64,000 nucleotides of DNA from CAVTQY01 sp963736975 (GTDB lineage Bacteria > Pseudomonadota > Alphaproteobacteria > Acetobacterales > Acetobacteraceae), in contig CAVTQY010000002.1 in NCBI GenBank assembly GCA_963736975.1, positions 248,001 through 312,000 of the forward strand, read 5' to 3'. Below are positions 37,339-44,562 of the stretch, in pieces. Each line of letters begins with the position of its first letter. Position 1 is the stretch's first letter. A program made the translations under genes and the position numbers. Below the pieces are notes generated by a model. The model was not told where the DNA came from. It ran no database searches and saw nothing but the letters and a program-made list of their open reading frames with translations.

Positions 37339-38145
37339 ATGGTGGTGCGTCTGTCAGCCGCCACTGTGTTAGGTTGGCTACTTGCGGCATGCCTGCTCGG
37401 CGGTTGCTCGACCGGCCGCATTCAACCAACCCACACCGGAGCCAAAAACCCTCCCGGCGATCGTCCGGCAATCCAGGCGACAAAGGGTACCGACGTGCGA
37501 CCGTCTGCCGAATCGAAGCGCCCGTTGCACGCGGATGAGGACCCAGGTGGTCCAACGCTCTCCAGTCAACTGAGGGTCGCCTCTTTGGATGACAGCCAGC
37601 TGGGTGACATTCGCGGCGGGCTGGAAACCGGCTCGGGCGTGGAGCTGAATTTCGCTTTCCAGCAGGCGACATTCGTGGACCATAACCTGGTTCAGAATGT
37701 CGTAATCCCAACGCTCACAGTCGCGCAGCAAGCCGGCACGGTAAGTGCCACCATGCCAACCGGGACACCATTGATTGGGCACGATCCACAGGCCCCGACG
37801 CTCAAGACAGCGGCGCTCGCCGGGCTCGGGATGACCGGCGCGCCAGCCGAAGCGGCGACCACTCTTGCCAAAGCGAACAGCCTGGTCAGCAACGGAACAT
37901 CAGTGCAGATCACCTCGCCGGGTGCTGCAATTCCGACAGTGCTCGGCTATGGTGCGACCTCCGTCGTAAGCACGCTCGGCGGTGGAGGACTAACCAATAT
38001 CGTCGCCAACACCGCGAATAATCAATTGATACAGCAGGTCACGACCATTAACATTGGGATAACCGGTCTCCAACAACTTCTCCAACAGGGCGTTCCCGGG
38101 AGTGTGATGAGTCAGCTTAACGCTGTAAACGCCCTGCGCCACTGA
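37339..38145 (+). CDS. Lipoprotein with double-glycine motif (FapE-like candidate)
   Basis: 268 residues from ATG 37339, chosen because AGGGGAGGG precedes it and it starts a clean lipoprotein signal (MVVRLSAATVLGWLLAACLL, lipobox LLGGC, Cys23); ATG 37318 is in frame upstream. Residues 83-94, LDDSQLGDIRGG, match the LSxxELxxIxGG leader consensus of C39 substrates position by position. After it come ELNFAFQQATFVDHNLVQNV and a C-terminal NTANNQLIQQVTTINIGITG, beta-prone and Gln/Asn-rich. I infer cleavage after Gly94 by the adjacent peptidase, leaving the C-terminal part as an extracellular component. Confidence 0.65.
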   Translation: MVVRLSAATVLGWLLAACLLGGCSTGRIQPTHTGAKNPPGDRPAIQATKGTDVRPSAESKRPLHADEDPGGPTLSSQLRVASLDDSQLGDIRGGLETGSGVELNFAFQQATFVDHNLVQNVVIPTLTVAQQAGTVSATMPTGTPLIGHDPQAPTLKTAALAGLGMTGAPAEAATTLAKANSLVSNGTSVQITSPGAAIPTVLGYGATSVVSTLGGGGLTNIVANTANNQLIQQVTTINIGITGLQQLLQQGVPGSVMSQLNAVNALRH

Positions 38146-38185
38146 ATGGTTTAATATTCTCGAACCTGAACGGTCAGGGGTTCTC

Positions 38186-38214
38186 TTGACTGGACTCCCC
38201 CACAATGCTATTTT
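38186..38214 (+). promoter_or_regulatory. Putative sigma-70 promoter
   Basis: TTGACT (38186-38191), 17-bp spacer, TATTTT (38209-38214), about 60 bp before the next gene. It suggests that gene has its own promoter apart from the sigma-54 one. An imperfect inverted repeat (GAACCTGA/TCAGGGGTTC, 38162-38183) lies just upstream and could end the preceding transcript. Confidence 0.4.
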
Positions 38215-38273
38215 GGTGCGCTTCTCCGAAGACTACGGGGTAACGGCTACCGGGAAGCCAGGGCGTCTGGTAA

Positions 38274-38618
38274 ATGCTCGATTACAGACGAAGCAAGTCT
38301 TGGTCTCATAAGTTGGGTCGGATCCCTCGCGTGGGAGCGGGGGTGTTGGCTGTTGTCTTGTGCTCCGGACGTTGTCTTGCGGCTGAAGCGCCTAGCGTGG
38401 TCGCCCCTCGAACAGTTCCGTCGACCTTGGCCGACGTCATTGTCCTCTCGGATAATGCGATGGCGCGAGAGACAGGCACGAGCTTGCGGCCTCCGACAAT
38501 CGGCCATGACTCCGCCGACCGTCCGACGATCCTGCTATGGGATGAGCTCAAAGCCTCTCCACAAGCCGTTCCCGATTCCGGCGGAGCAGCCAACGTTACG
38601 ATCACGATCGGGAGATAA
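38274..38618 (+). CDS. Small secreted protein of the amyloid locus
   Basis: 114 residues. After a hydrophobic signal (VGAGVLAVVLCSGRCLAAEA) it contains VIVLSDNAMARETGTSLRPP. Within this, LSDNAMARETGT aligns in register with the LDDSQLGDIRGG motif of the upstream lipoprotein (Leu, acidic Asp, Met/Leu, Gly at the same positions). The remainder (PTILLWDELKASP, ANVTITIGR) is short and unassigned. The exact start is uncertain because no good ribosome-binding site precedes ATG 38274. Function unknown; its place between the C39 peptidase group and the FapF-like gene implies membership in the same system. Confidence 0.6.
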   Translation: MLDYRRSKSWSHKLGRIPRVGAGVLAVVLCSGRCLAAEAPSVVAPRTVPSTLADVIVLSDNAMARETGTSLRPPTIGHDSADRPTILLWDELKASPQAVPDSGGAANVTITIGR

Positions 38619-38677
38619 CCGGTCATCGCGTGCGCCAGGGCGGCCGCCAAGCAATCTTGCAGCCGGCTATCAGTGAC

Positions 38678-40103
38678 TCACAACGAAAAATGATATGGCA
38701 CTTCGATCAGCACCTTGGCCACGGGTGCGTTTGGCCCGGCTCCTATCCCAACACTGACATTCACCCGTGTGGAGCGGGAAATCTCATAACCAAGACCGAA
38801 GTTGAAGGTGCCGAATGAGTAGGGCGACCCAACGATAGGGGCGCCGTTTTCATAAGCCGTGAACACGTGCTCCTGCTGATAGCTCAGCGTCATCGATGCG
38901 CGGTCATTCAGCGCAAACCCGATCCCGAAGGTGAGCGCAAGCGCCTGTCCCGGCTTCAGTTTGGCTGGCGTTGGGGGGCCGCCTGATGTGCTTTGTATAT
39001 TGACGGTTCGAGCAAGATTATCGATGTAAAGCAAATTGGCAAAAAGTACTCCGGGCGCAGTCGGATACAACACGGTCAGGCTGGGCTCTGCTGCATAGAA
39101 ACCGGTGCCGGTAGCCAGCTTTTTGGGAATGCCCTGGAGGAATCCACCGTTCGGGTCGTTGATGGTAATGATGGGAACATCAAACGGACTGACCCCTGTG
39201 GCGCTCTTGAAAAGGAAATTGCCGACGAATATCGGCCAACCACTTTGCCCCGAGTTTATCTGATAGCTGGCGCCAAACTGCACGTCGCCAATCGCCGAAT
39301 TCTGTGCACCGACGCTCAAGATCTGAGCACTGGCGCCTTCCGGTACAAGGCTTGTCGTTGAACCAGTGTTATACACGTAAGGAATCTTCAGGTTCACTTC
39401 CAAGCGGTTGGTAATTCCGGCCCGGACTGTTACCGCCGGCATGACAATGTTCTGTTCAGCCTCATGAACGAAGACGTTGCCGAAGACTATTCCTGGAATG
39501 ATCTGAAAGCCGTTAACACCAAGCTGATTTTGCGACCAATAATCGGTCCTCCACTGACGGGTCGATGACGATCTGCCCCTTCGGGGTCAAAACACCGCCG
39601 GTGTTCGACAGGGTTGGGGCACTTTCCACAACTCGTCTGGCTTGCTGCTCCTTGGCCGAGGGCCCCTGGATGGGCGCTGACGACCCTTCGGACGAAGCGG
39701 GGGAGCTGCTTGGTGGGCTTTGAGCGGCGGCGCCCGAGGGAGCCGGGCTCGAGGTTTGAGCTACTTCACTCTCAGCCGCTGCCGCCGGAGCTGAGCTTGG
39801 AGCAGCGACTATTGCGGCATCTGTGGGAGGGGAGGTGCTGCCCGGCCCCGTACCGGCGGCGCGCAGCGTCTTGAGCTGCCGGTCAAGGAGTTCGCTCTTC
39901 TTATCAAGGCGGAGGAATTCCTGATTGAGCTTTTGTTGCTCTCGCCGCAACTGCTCCATCTGCTGTTTCAGCGAGGTGCGCAACTGCTGTAGCTCGTCAG
40001 TGGTCGAGTCTGCGTGACCCGCAACGGGTGCAGCGAGCAAAAGGCAAGCGCCTCCAACGAGCGCCGCCCGAAGCGTCCCTGGGGATCGTAACAGGAGTCG
40101 CAT
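38678..40103 (-). pseudogene. fapF: FapF-like outer-membrane amyloid secretion channel, one frameshift
   Basis: The 5' part (from 40103) has a signal peptide (LVGGACLLLAAPVAGHA), a trimeric-type coiled coil (DELQQLRTSLKQQMEQLRRE, residues about 37-80), a Pro/Ala/Ser linker and the conserved TLSNTGGVLTPKGQIVIDPS block. At about 39545 an extra T (CCGATTATTGG) causes a stop. In the next frame the protein continues YWSQNQLGVNGFQIIPGIVF, VTVRAGITNRLEVNLKIPYV and alternating beta strands to VLIEVPYHFSL at 38678. Coiled coil, plug-like helix region and ~12-strand barrel in this order are the FapF architecture, which exports amyloid subunits across the outer membrane. It is convergent to the other genes of the locus. 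If the extra base is an assembly error the protein would be about 474 residues. Confidence 0.78.
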
Positions 40104-40307
40104 TCTGACGTTCCAGCACCAATTCGCTCAAAACTAAAAACGTAATCGCGGAGCGCCGCAAGGAAAACGCTGGCATTCTCTTGCCATTTTAGGGCGCTGT
40201 GACTTTTAAGTACGCTCTTGTGACCCACCTAGTCTCGATTCCGGTCAACCCGGCCATGCGCCACTCCGCACCTTCCTGTCGGCGCCTGTCAGCCCCATTT
40301 CCCGGCC

Positions 40308-41354
40308 ATGTTCGATTCTGTTCCGCTTCTCGTTCTGGGCCAGTCGGACGATTGGCCAGACGCCTCTCCTTCGCCGGCTGAGCCGGCCTCCGACGGGGCT
40401 CTGCTCGACTCGTATTCGCGCACGGTCTCGGGCGTGATCGACCGGGTCGGGCCCGCCGTGGTGCGTGTCGAGGTGCCGCGCACCGACCAACCGGAGCGCC
40501 GCGGCGGCGTCGGGTCCGGCGTCGTCATCACGCCGGATGGTCTCATTCTCACCAACAGCCATGTTGTCGCCGGTACCCGGCGGGTCCGCGTGGCGACACC
40601 CGAAGGACGCAGCCTGACTGCCGAACTGCTGGGCGAGGACCCCGACAGCGACATCGCCCTACTGCGGGCCGACAGCCCGACAGCGATGCCGGCCGCGCGG
40701 CTGGGCAATTCCAAAGTGGTGCGGCGCGGCCAGCTTGTTGTTGCCATCGGCAATCCGCTCGGCTTCGAGTCGACGGCGACGGCCGGGATCGTATCCGCGG
40801 TCGGGCGGTCGCTGCGATCACGTACCGGCCGACTGATCGAGGACATCATCCAGACCGATGCCGCGCTCAATCCGGGGAATTCCGGCGGGCCGCTGTTGAA
40901 TTCGAACGGCGAGATCATCGGCATCAACACCGCGGTCATCGTGGGCACGCAAGGGCTGTGTTTCGCGGTCGCCAGCAACACCGCCGAACTCGTGCTGCTC
41001 GAGCTTCTGGCGCATGGACGAATCCGGCGCGCATCGGTGGGCATCGCCGCGCAGAGCGCGCCGTTGCCGCGACGAATCGCCTATGCCGCCCGGGTCGAGC
41101 AGGCATCGGGCGCGCTGATCGCCTCGCTGGATCAAACAGGTCCGGCGGCGCGCGCGGGACTGGCTGTCGGCGACATGATCGTGAGCGCGGATGGCGTGCG
41201 CATCACCGGCGTGGATGACCTTATCCGAATCCTCGGCGCCGACCGGATCGAGCGCGGCTTGGCGGTCGAGGTCGTCCGTGCCGGGACGAAGCACGCGTTC
41301 ACCCTGGTGCCCGTCGAGCGCGTTGCGGCAGGTGATACCGTGGAGGCGCAGTAG
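40308..41354 (+). CDS. S1C (DegP/HtrA-like) serine protease with PDZ domain
   Basis: 348 residues: trypsin-like domain with the complete triad His85 (ILTNSHVVAG), Asp115 (DPDSDIALLR) and Ser192 (LNPGNSGGPLL), then one PDZ domain (GPAARAGLAVGDMIVSADGV). There is only one PDZ domain, as in DegS. No signal peptide or clear membrane anchor is visible at the N-terminus (MFDSVPLLVLGQSDDWPD), so it may be cytosolic or its true start may lie upstream. It lies 204 bp from, and divergent to, the FapF-like gene. Confidence 0.9.
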   Translation: MFDSVPLLVLGQSDDWPDASPSPAEPASDGALLDSYSRTVSGVIDRVGPAVVRVEVPRTDQPERRGGVGSGVVITPDGLILTNSHVVAGTRRVRVATPEGRSLTAELLGEDPDSDIALLRADSPTAMPAARLGNSKVVRRGQLVVAIGNPLGFESTATAGIVSAVGRSLRSRTGRLIEDIIQTDAALNPGNSGGPLLNSNGEIIGINTAVIVGTQGLCFAVASNTAELVLLELLAHGRIRRASVGIAAQSAPLPRRIAYAARVEQASGALIASLDQTGPAARAGLAVGDMIVSADGVRITGVDDLIRILGADRIERGLAVEVVRAGTKHAFTLVPVERVAAGDTVEAQ

Positions 41355-41369
41355 GACAGTTCAGACGAA

Positions 41370-42044
41370 CTACCCCAGCTCGGCGAGACTGCTGATGATC
41401 CGCGTCGTCAGCCCGTAGGCGACCGCTTCCTCGGCGCTCATCCAGTAGTTGCGATCGGTATCGCGGGTGACCTTCTCATAGGGCTGGCCGGTTTCGCGTG
41501 CGATCAGGTGGTTGAGACGCTCGCGCATCTTGATGATCTCGCGCGCCTCGATGTCTATGTCCACCGCCGGGCCGCGCACGCCACCCATCGGCTGGTGCAG
41601 CAGAAACCTGGTGTTGGGCAGGCAGAACCGCCGATCCTTCGCCCCGGCGACATAGATCAGCGCCCCGGCGCTGGCGACCCAGCCAGTGCCGATCACCCGC
41701 ACCGGTGCGATCCCGTTCACGAAGCGGATCATGTCGTGGATCGTATCGCCGCTCTCCACATGGCCGCCGGGCGAGTTGATATAAACGTCGATCGGCTTGT
41801 CCGAGGCGCTGGCGAGCGCCAGCAGCCGCCCGGTCACGTCACGCGCCAGCTTGTCGTCGATGGCCCCGAAAACCAGCACTTTGCGGCCACGGAACAGCCG
41901 GCTTTCCAGCTCGTTGATTGGTGCCGCCAGCGTCCTGTTGTCGTCCGGCTCCTTCGGCTCCGGCCCGATCGGCTCGGGCACCTCCGGGGTTTCCGGTTCT
42001 TCCTCGTCGAGGCGGACAGGGCGCAGTCCAGGCTGATCGATCAT
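41370..42044 (-). CDS. clpP: ClpP-family peptidase paralogue, catalytic Asp replaced by Asn
   Basis: 224 residues from ATG 42044, preceded by GGAGG. An acidic/Pro-rich N-terminal extension of about 40 residues precedes the ClpP fold: DVYINSPGGHVESGDTIHDM, nucleophile Ser125 (GWVASAGALIYVAG), His150 (NTRFLLHQPMGG). The third triad position, Asp in 'TxRDxFMSaeEA', reads TDRNYWMSAEEA, giving Asn199. The extension is longer than in housekeeping ClpP, so this is probably a second, divergent ClpP that may work in a mixed ring. It is convergent with the DegP-like gene, 15 bp apart. Confidence 0.85.
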   Translation of the reverse strand: MIDQPGLRPVRLDEEEPETPEVPEPIGPEPKEPDDNRTLAAPINELESRLFRGRKVLVFGAIDDKLARDVTGRLLALASASDKPIDVYINSPGGHVESGDTIHDMIRFVNGIAPVRVIGTGWVASAGALIYVAGAKDRRFCLPNTRFLLHQPMGGVRGPAVDIDIEAREIIKMRERLNHLIARETGQPYEKVTRDTDRNYWMSAEEAVAYGLTTRIISSLAELG

Positions 42045-42138
42045 GCAATCCTCCGCGGTTCGGCTCGGATGTGGGCACACCAGGGCCGCCGCGCCATACG
42101 CGTGCCCGCTGCCAGGAGCAAGGCACGTAAACGGCCAG

Positions 42139-42167
42139 CGGCCGGACGCCACAGGGACGTCCGGCCG
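42139..42167 (-). terminator. GC-rich hairpin downstream of the GGN-repeat gene
   Basis: CGGCCGGACG (42139-42148) and CGTCCGGCCG (42158-42167) form a perfect 10-bp stem 34 bp after the stop of the repeat gene on the minus strand. There is no T-run, so intrinsic termination is only likely, not certain. Confidence 0.5.
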
Positions 42168-42200
42168 TCGGGTCGGCAGAGAAGTTCAGTCAGTGCCGCG

Positions 42201-42965
42201 TTACGGGCAGGGCTGAGCCGACGCGAGTTGCGGGCCGGCGCCGCCGTTACCGCCACCGGCTTCGGCAAGCTGCGGAGCCCGTCCGCCGTTTCCGCCACCG
42301 GACTCGGCGAGCTGGGCAGCCGCCCCACCGTTACCACCGCCGGCTTCGGCAAGCTGCGGAGCCCGTCCGCCGTTACCGCCACCGGACTCGGCTAACTGGG
42401 CAGCCGCGCCACCGTTACCACCGCCGGCTTCGGCAAGCTGCGGAGCCTGCCCGCCATTGCCGCCACCGGACTCGGCTAGCTGGGGAGCCGCGCCGCCATT
42501 ACCACCGCCGGCTTCAGCAAGCTGCGGGGCCTGTCCGCCATTGCCGCCACCGGACTCGGCTAGCTGTGGGGCACGCCCGCCATTGCCACCGCCGGACTCG
42601 GCGAGCTGGGGCGCCGCGCCGCCATTGCCGCCACCGGCTTCGGCAAGCTGCGGGGCACGCCCGCCATTGCCACCGCCGGACTCGGCGAGCTGGGGCGCCG
42701 CGCCGCCATTGCCGCCACCGGCTTCGGCAAGCTGCGGGGCACGCCCGCCATTGCCACCGCCGGACTCTGCGAGCTGGGCAGCCGCGCCGCCATTGCCGCC
42801 ACCGGCCTCGGCGAGCCAGGGAGCGGATTTTCCGCCGTTACCGCCGCCTCCGCCTTCGGCAAGCTGCTGGTGAGAGCAGCCCGAAGGGGATGGCGACTGT
42901 GCATACGCCCCCGTGGCGAGGGCGAACGCCAGAACCACGTAGGCGGCCACCGTTGCGTTACGCAT
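42201..42965 (-). CDS. Secreted GGGNGG/QLAE tandem-repeat protein
   Basis: 254 residues from ATG 42965 (GGAGA upstream). A signal peptide (MRNATVAAYVVLAFALATGA) is followed by about 15 units of a 14-residue (42-bp) repeat, QLAESGGGNGGRAP / QLAEAGGGNGGAAP. The Ser and Ala versions alternate to give an 84-bp higher-order period, with one break (two Ser units in a row in the middle). Two Cys flank the repeat (SGCSHQ near the start, QPCP at the very end), which could close the molecule by a disulfide. The Gly/Asn-rich loops recall metal-binding or structural coat repeats, but I do not know the function. Confidence 0.82.
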   Translation of the reverse strand: MRNATVAAYVVLAFALATGAYAQSPSPSGCSHQQLAEGGGGGNGGKSAPWLAEAGGGNGGAAAQLAESGGGNGGRAPQLAEAGGGNGGAAPQLAESGGGNGGRAPQLAEAGGGNGGAAPQLAESGGGNGGRAPQLAESGGGNGGQAPQLAEAGGGNGGAAPQLAESGGGNGGQAPQLAEAGGGNGGAAAQLAESGGGNGGRAPQLAEAGGGNGGAAAQLAESGGGNGGRAPQLAEAGGGNGGAGPQLASAQPCP

Positions 42966-43058
42966 CGTTGTTGTCTCCTGTTGGATTTGGCAGGTTAGCC
43001 CCCTGCTCCAGGGCATCCAGAGATGGGCCATTCGAGCCTCCGAACTCAATGATCCAGC

Positions 43059-43205
43059 TCACGGAATTTCGAGATTTCCTATGTGCGGGGAAACATCCCA
43101 GCCATGCATGCCGCCCGCCGACGAGCGCGCCGCGGGTGCAAGCAGCGCCGCGGTGCTGCTGGACAGCAGCAGCGCCAGCACGGCGATCAGGATGATAGCG
43201 GTCAT
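43059..43205 (-). CDS. 48-residue secreted or membrane peptide
   Basis: ATG 43205 is preceded by GGGGAGG at optimal spacing and opens 48 codons ending at TGA 43059-43061. The sequence begins MTAIILIAVLALLLSSSTAA, a clear hydrophobic signal or single TM segment, then LLAPAARSSAGGMHGWDVSP and a short tail. It lies 94 bp upstream of the GGN-repeat gene on the same strand. No family is recognised; the ribosome-binding site and hydrophobic N-terminus are the evidence. Confidence 0.5.
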   Translation of the reverse strand: MTAIILIAVLALLLSSSTAALLAPAARSSAGGMHGWDVSPHIGNLEIP

Positions 43206-43431
43206 CGAAAGCCTCCCCTGTTCTGTTTGGTTACGAGATTGTCAGACCGATGCGCGCCAGGCGTGGAGTTCCGATTGTCGCCAACGGCATCTTCGTCATG
43301 ACTGCCTCGTCCTTCGTGATCCGCCGGATTTCTTCCCCGGTGGGCAGATCATGCGAAAAAAACGGGGTGGTTTCAGCGAACTGCGTCACACCGAAACGAT
43401 GATTTTCGCCACTCGAAACGTGTGACGCAGG
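43206..43431. other. Gene-free spacer
   Basis: About 225 bp upstream of the small peptide and downstream of the ABC operon. It is noticeably A/T-richer than the neighbourhood around 43340-43415 and probably holds the promoter for the minus-strand peptide and repeat genes. No clear -35/-10 pair was found. A 25-codon minus-strand frame starting near 43291 is possible but unsupported. Confidence 0.3.
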
Positions 43432-44562
43432 TCACTCCGGCGGCAGGATCCACCCGTCCAGCAGGCAAATCCCGGTCTGCGCGCCCAGCGCGGGCGGCTC
43501 GCCGCGATGGGCGATCTCCAGCTCGGTGCCGCCGGCTCGGCCGAGCGCCGCACGGACGAGCCAGTGGTTTCCCTGGTATCTGTTATCCAGGACAACCGCC
43601 ACGAGCGGCGCCCCCGCTTCCAGGGCAAGATCGTGGGCGCGCAGGCAGAGCCTGGCGGGACCGGGACGTTGTCCAGCGCTGCACCGCGCCTGGAACTCGG
43701 CCCGGTCCAGCGCGACTCTGCAGCGTCCATCGATTTCATGTGAGACGACCGTGGCGTCGATCAGCATGCCGGAGCCGAGAAACCGCGCGACGTCGGCGTT
43801 GCGCGGGCGATCCCACATCGCGCGCGGCGCATCGCATTGCAGTATGCGGCCATCCTTCATCAGCGCGATGCGGTCGGCCAGCGCCAGCGCCTCGGCCTGG
43901 TCGTGGGTGACGTAGACGAACGTTGAGGCAAGCCGGCGGTGCATACTGGCGAACTCAAGCTGCACGCTGCCGCGCAGGGCGGGGTCGAGATTTGCCAACG
44001 GTTCGTCCATCAGCACGATCCCGGGCGCCTTGGCGAGGCAGCGCGCCAGCGCGACACGCTGGCGCTGTCCGCCGGACAGTTCGGCTGGCCGGCGCTCCGC
44101 CAGCCCGGCAAGCCCCACCTGCTCGAGTGCTGTCAGGACGCGCCGCCGCCGCTCTGCCGCGCCGATACGGGTCAGACCGAACCCCACATTCCCGGCGACC
44201 GTCATATGCGGCCACAGCGCGTAGGACTGGAAGACGATGCCGAGATCGCGCCGCTCCGGCGGAATGAAACGATGCGCGTCGGAGACGATGCGAGGGCCGA
44301 TACGCACGACGCCTCGTTGCGGCCGGTGGAAGCCGGCGATCGCCCGTAACAGCGTGGTCTTGCCGCAACCGGAGACGCCCAGCACCACCAGGAACTCGCC
44401 GGCCGCGATGTCGAGGTTGACGGCATCGAGCGCGCGCTGCGCACCGAACTGGCAAACAACGTTCTCGAGCGCGATTTTCAGACCGACCAGGGCAGCACCT
44501 TGCGGGCGGAGGCCGGCAGCAGCGTGGCCAGGCCGACGACGGCGAATACCGCGAGCAGGCAC
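43432..44562 (-). CDS. ABC transporter ATPase (iron/thiamine/polyamine type)
   Basis: The ATPase proper starts at about LKIALENVVCQFGAQRALD and has Walker A GVSGCGKTTLLRAIAGF, Q-loop GIVFQSYALWPHMTV, signature LSGGQRQRVALARCLAK, Walker B IVLMDEPLANLDP and H-loop VYVTHDQAEALALADR. A TOBE-like C-terminal domain follows (RLCLRAHDLALEAG). This is the FbpC/PotA type. The upstream in-frame ATG at 44562 overlaps the permease by 85 bp and adds an unconvincing Arg-rich stretch. The real start is probably a non-ATG codon near 44480, coupled to the permease stop. Confidence 0.88.
   Translation of the reverse strand: MPARGIRRRRPGHAAAGLRPQGAALVGLKIALENVVCQFGAQRALDAVNLDIAAGEFLVVLGVSGCGKTTLLRAIAGFHRPQRGVVRIGPRIVSDAHRFIPPERRDLGIVFQSYALWPHMTVAGNVGFGLTRIGAAERRRRVLTALEQVGLAGLAERRPAELSGGQRQRVALARCLAKAPGIVLMDEPLANLDPALRGSVQLEFASMHRRLASTFVYVTHDQAEALALADRIALMKDGRILQCDAPRAMWDRPRNADVARFLGSGMLIDATVVSHEIDGRCRVALDRAEFQARCSAGQRPGPARLCLRAHDLALEAGAPLVAVVLDNRYQGNHWLVRAALGRAGGTELEIAHRGEPPALGAQTGICLLDGWILPPE

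Noticed and set aside
38217..38270. Possible c-di-GMP (GEMM) riboswitch before the 38274 gene
   Set aside because: CTACGGGGTAACGGCTACC recalls the 3' part of GEMM, but the conserved 5' half and the CGCAAAGCC segment are absent; only small local hairpins remain.
40171..40186. TGGCATTCTCTTGCCA upstream of the FapF-like gene as a second sigma-54 promoter
   Set aside because: The GG and GC elements are one base too close (9 instead of 10 bp) on both strands. It is a palindrome and may be a protein-binding site, but not a valid -24/-12 promoter.
42457..42873. Pro-rich PPLPPPDSAS repeat protein on the plus strand
   Set aside because: This is the antisense reading of the GGGNGG/QLAE repeat gene, which has a signal peptide and ribosome-binding site; the Pro repeat has neither.
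42201..42965. CRISPR-like array (regular 42-bp repeats)
   Set aside because: The period is a multiple of 3, the units are contiguous with no unique spacers, and they encode an ordered peptide repeat.
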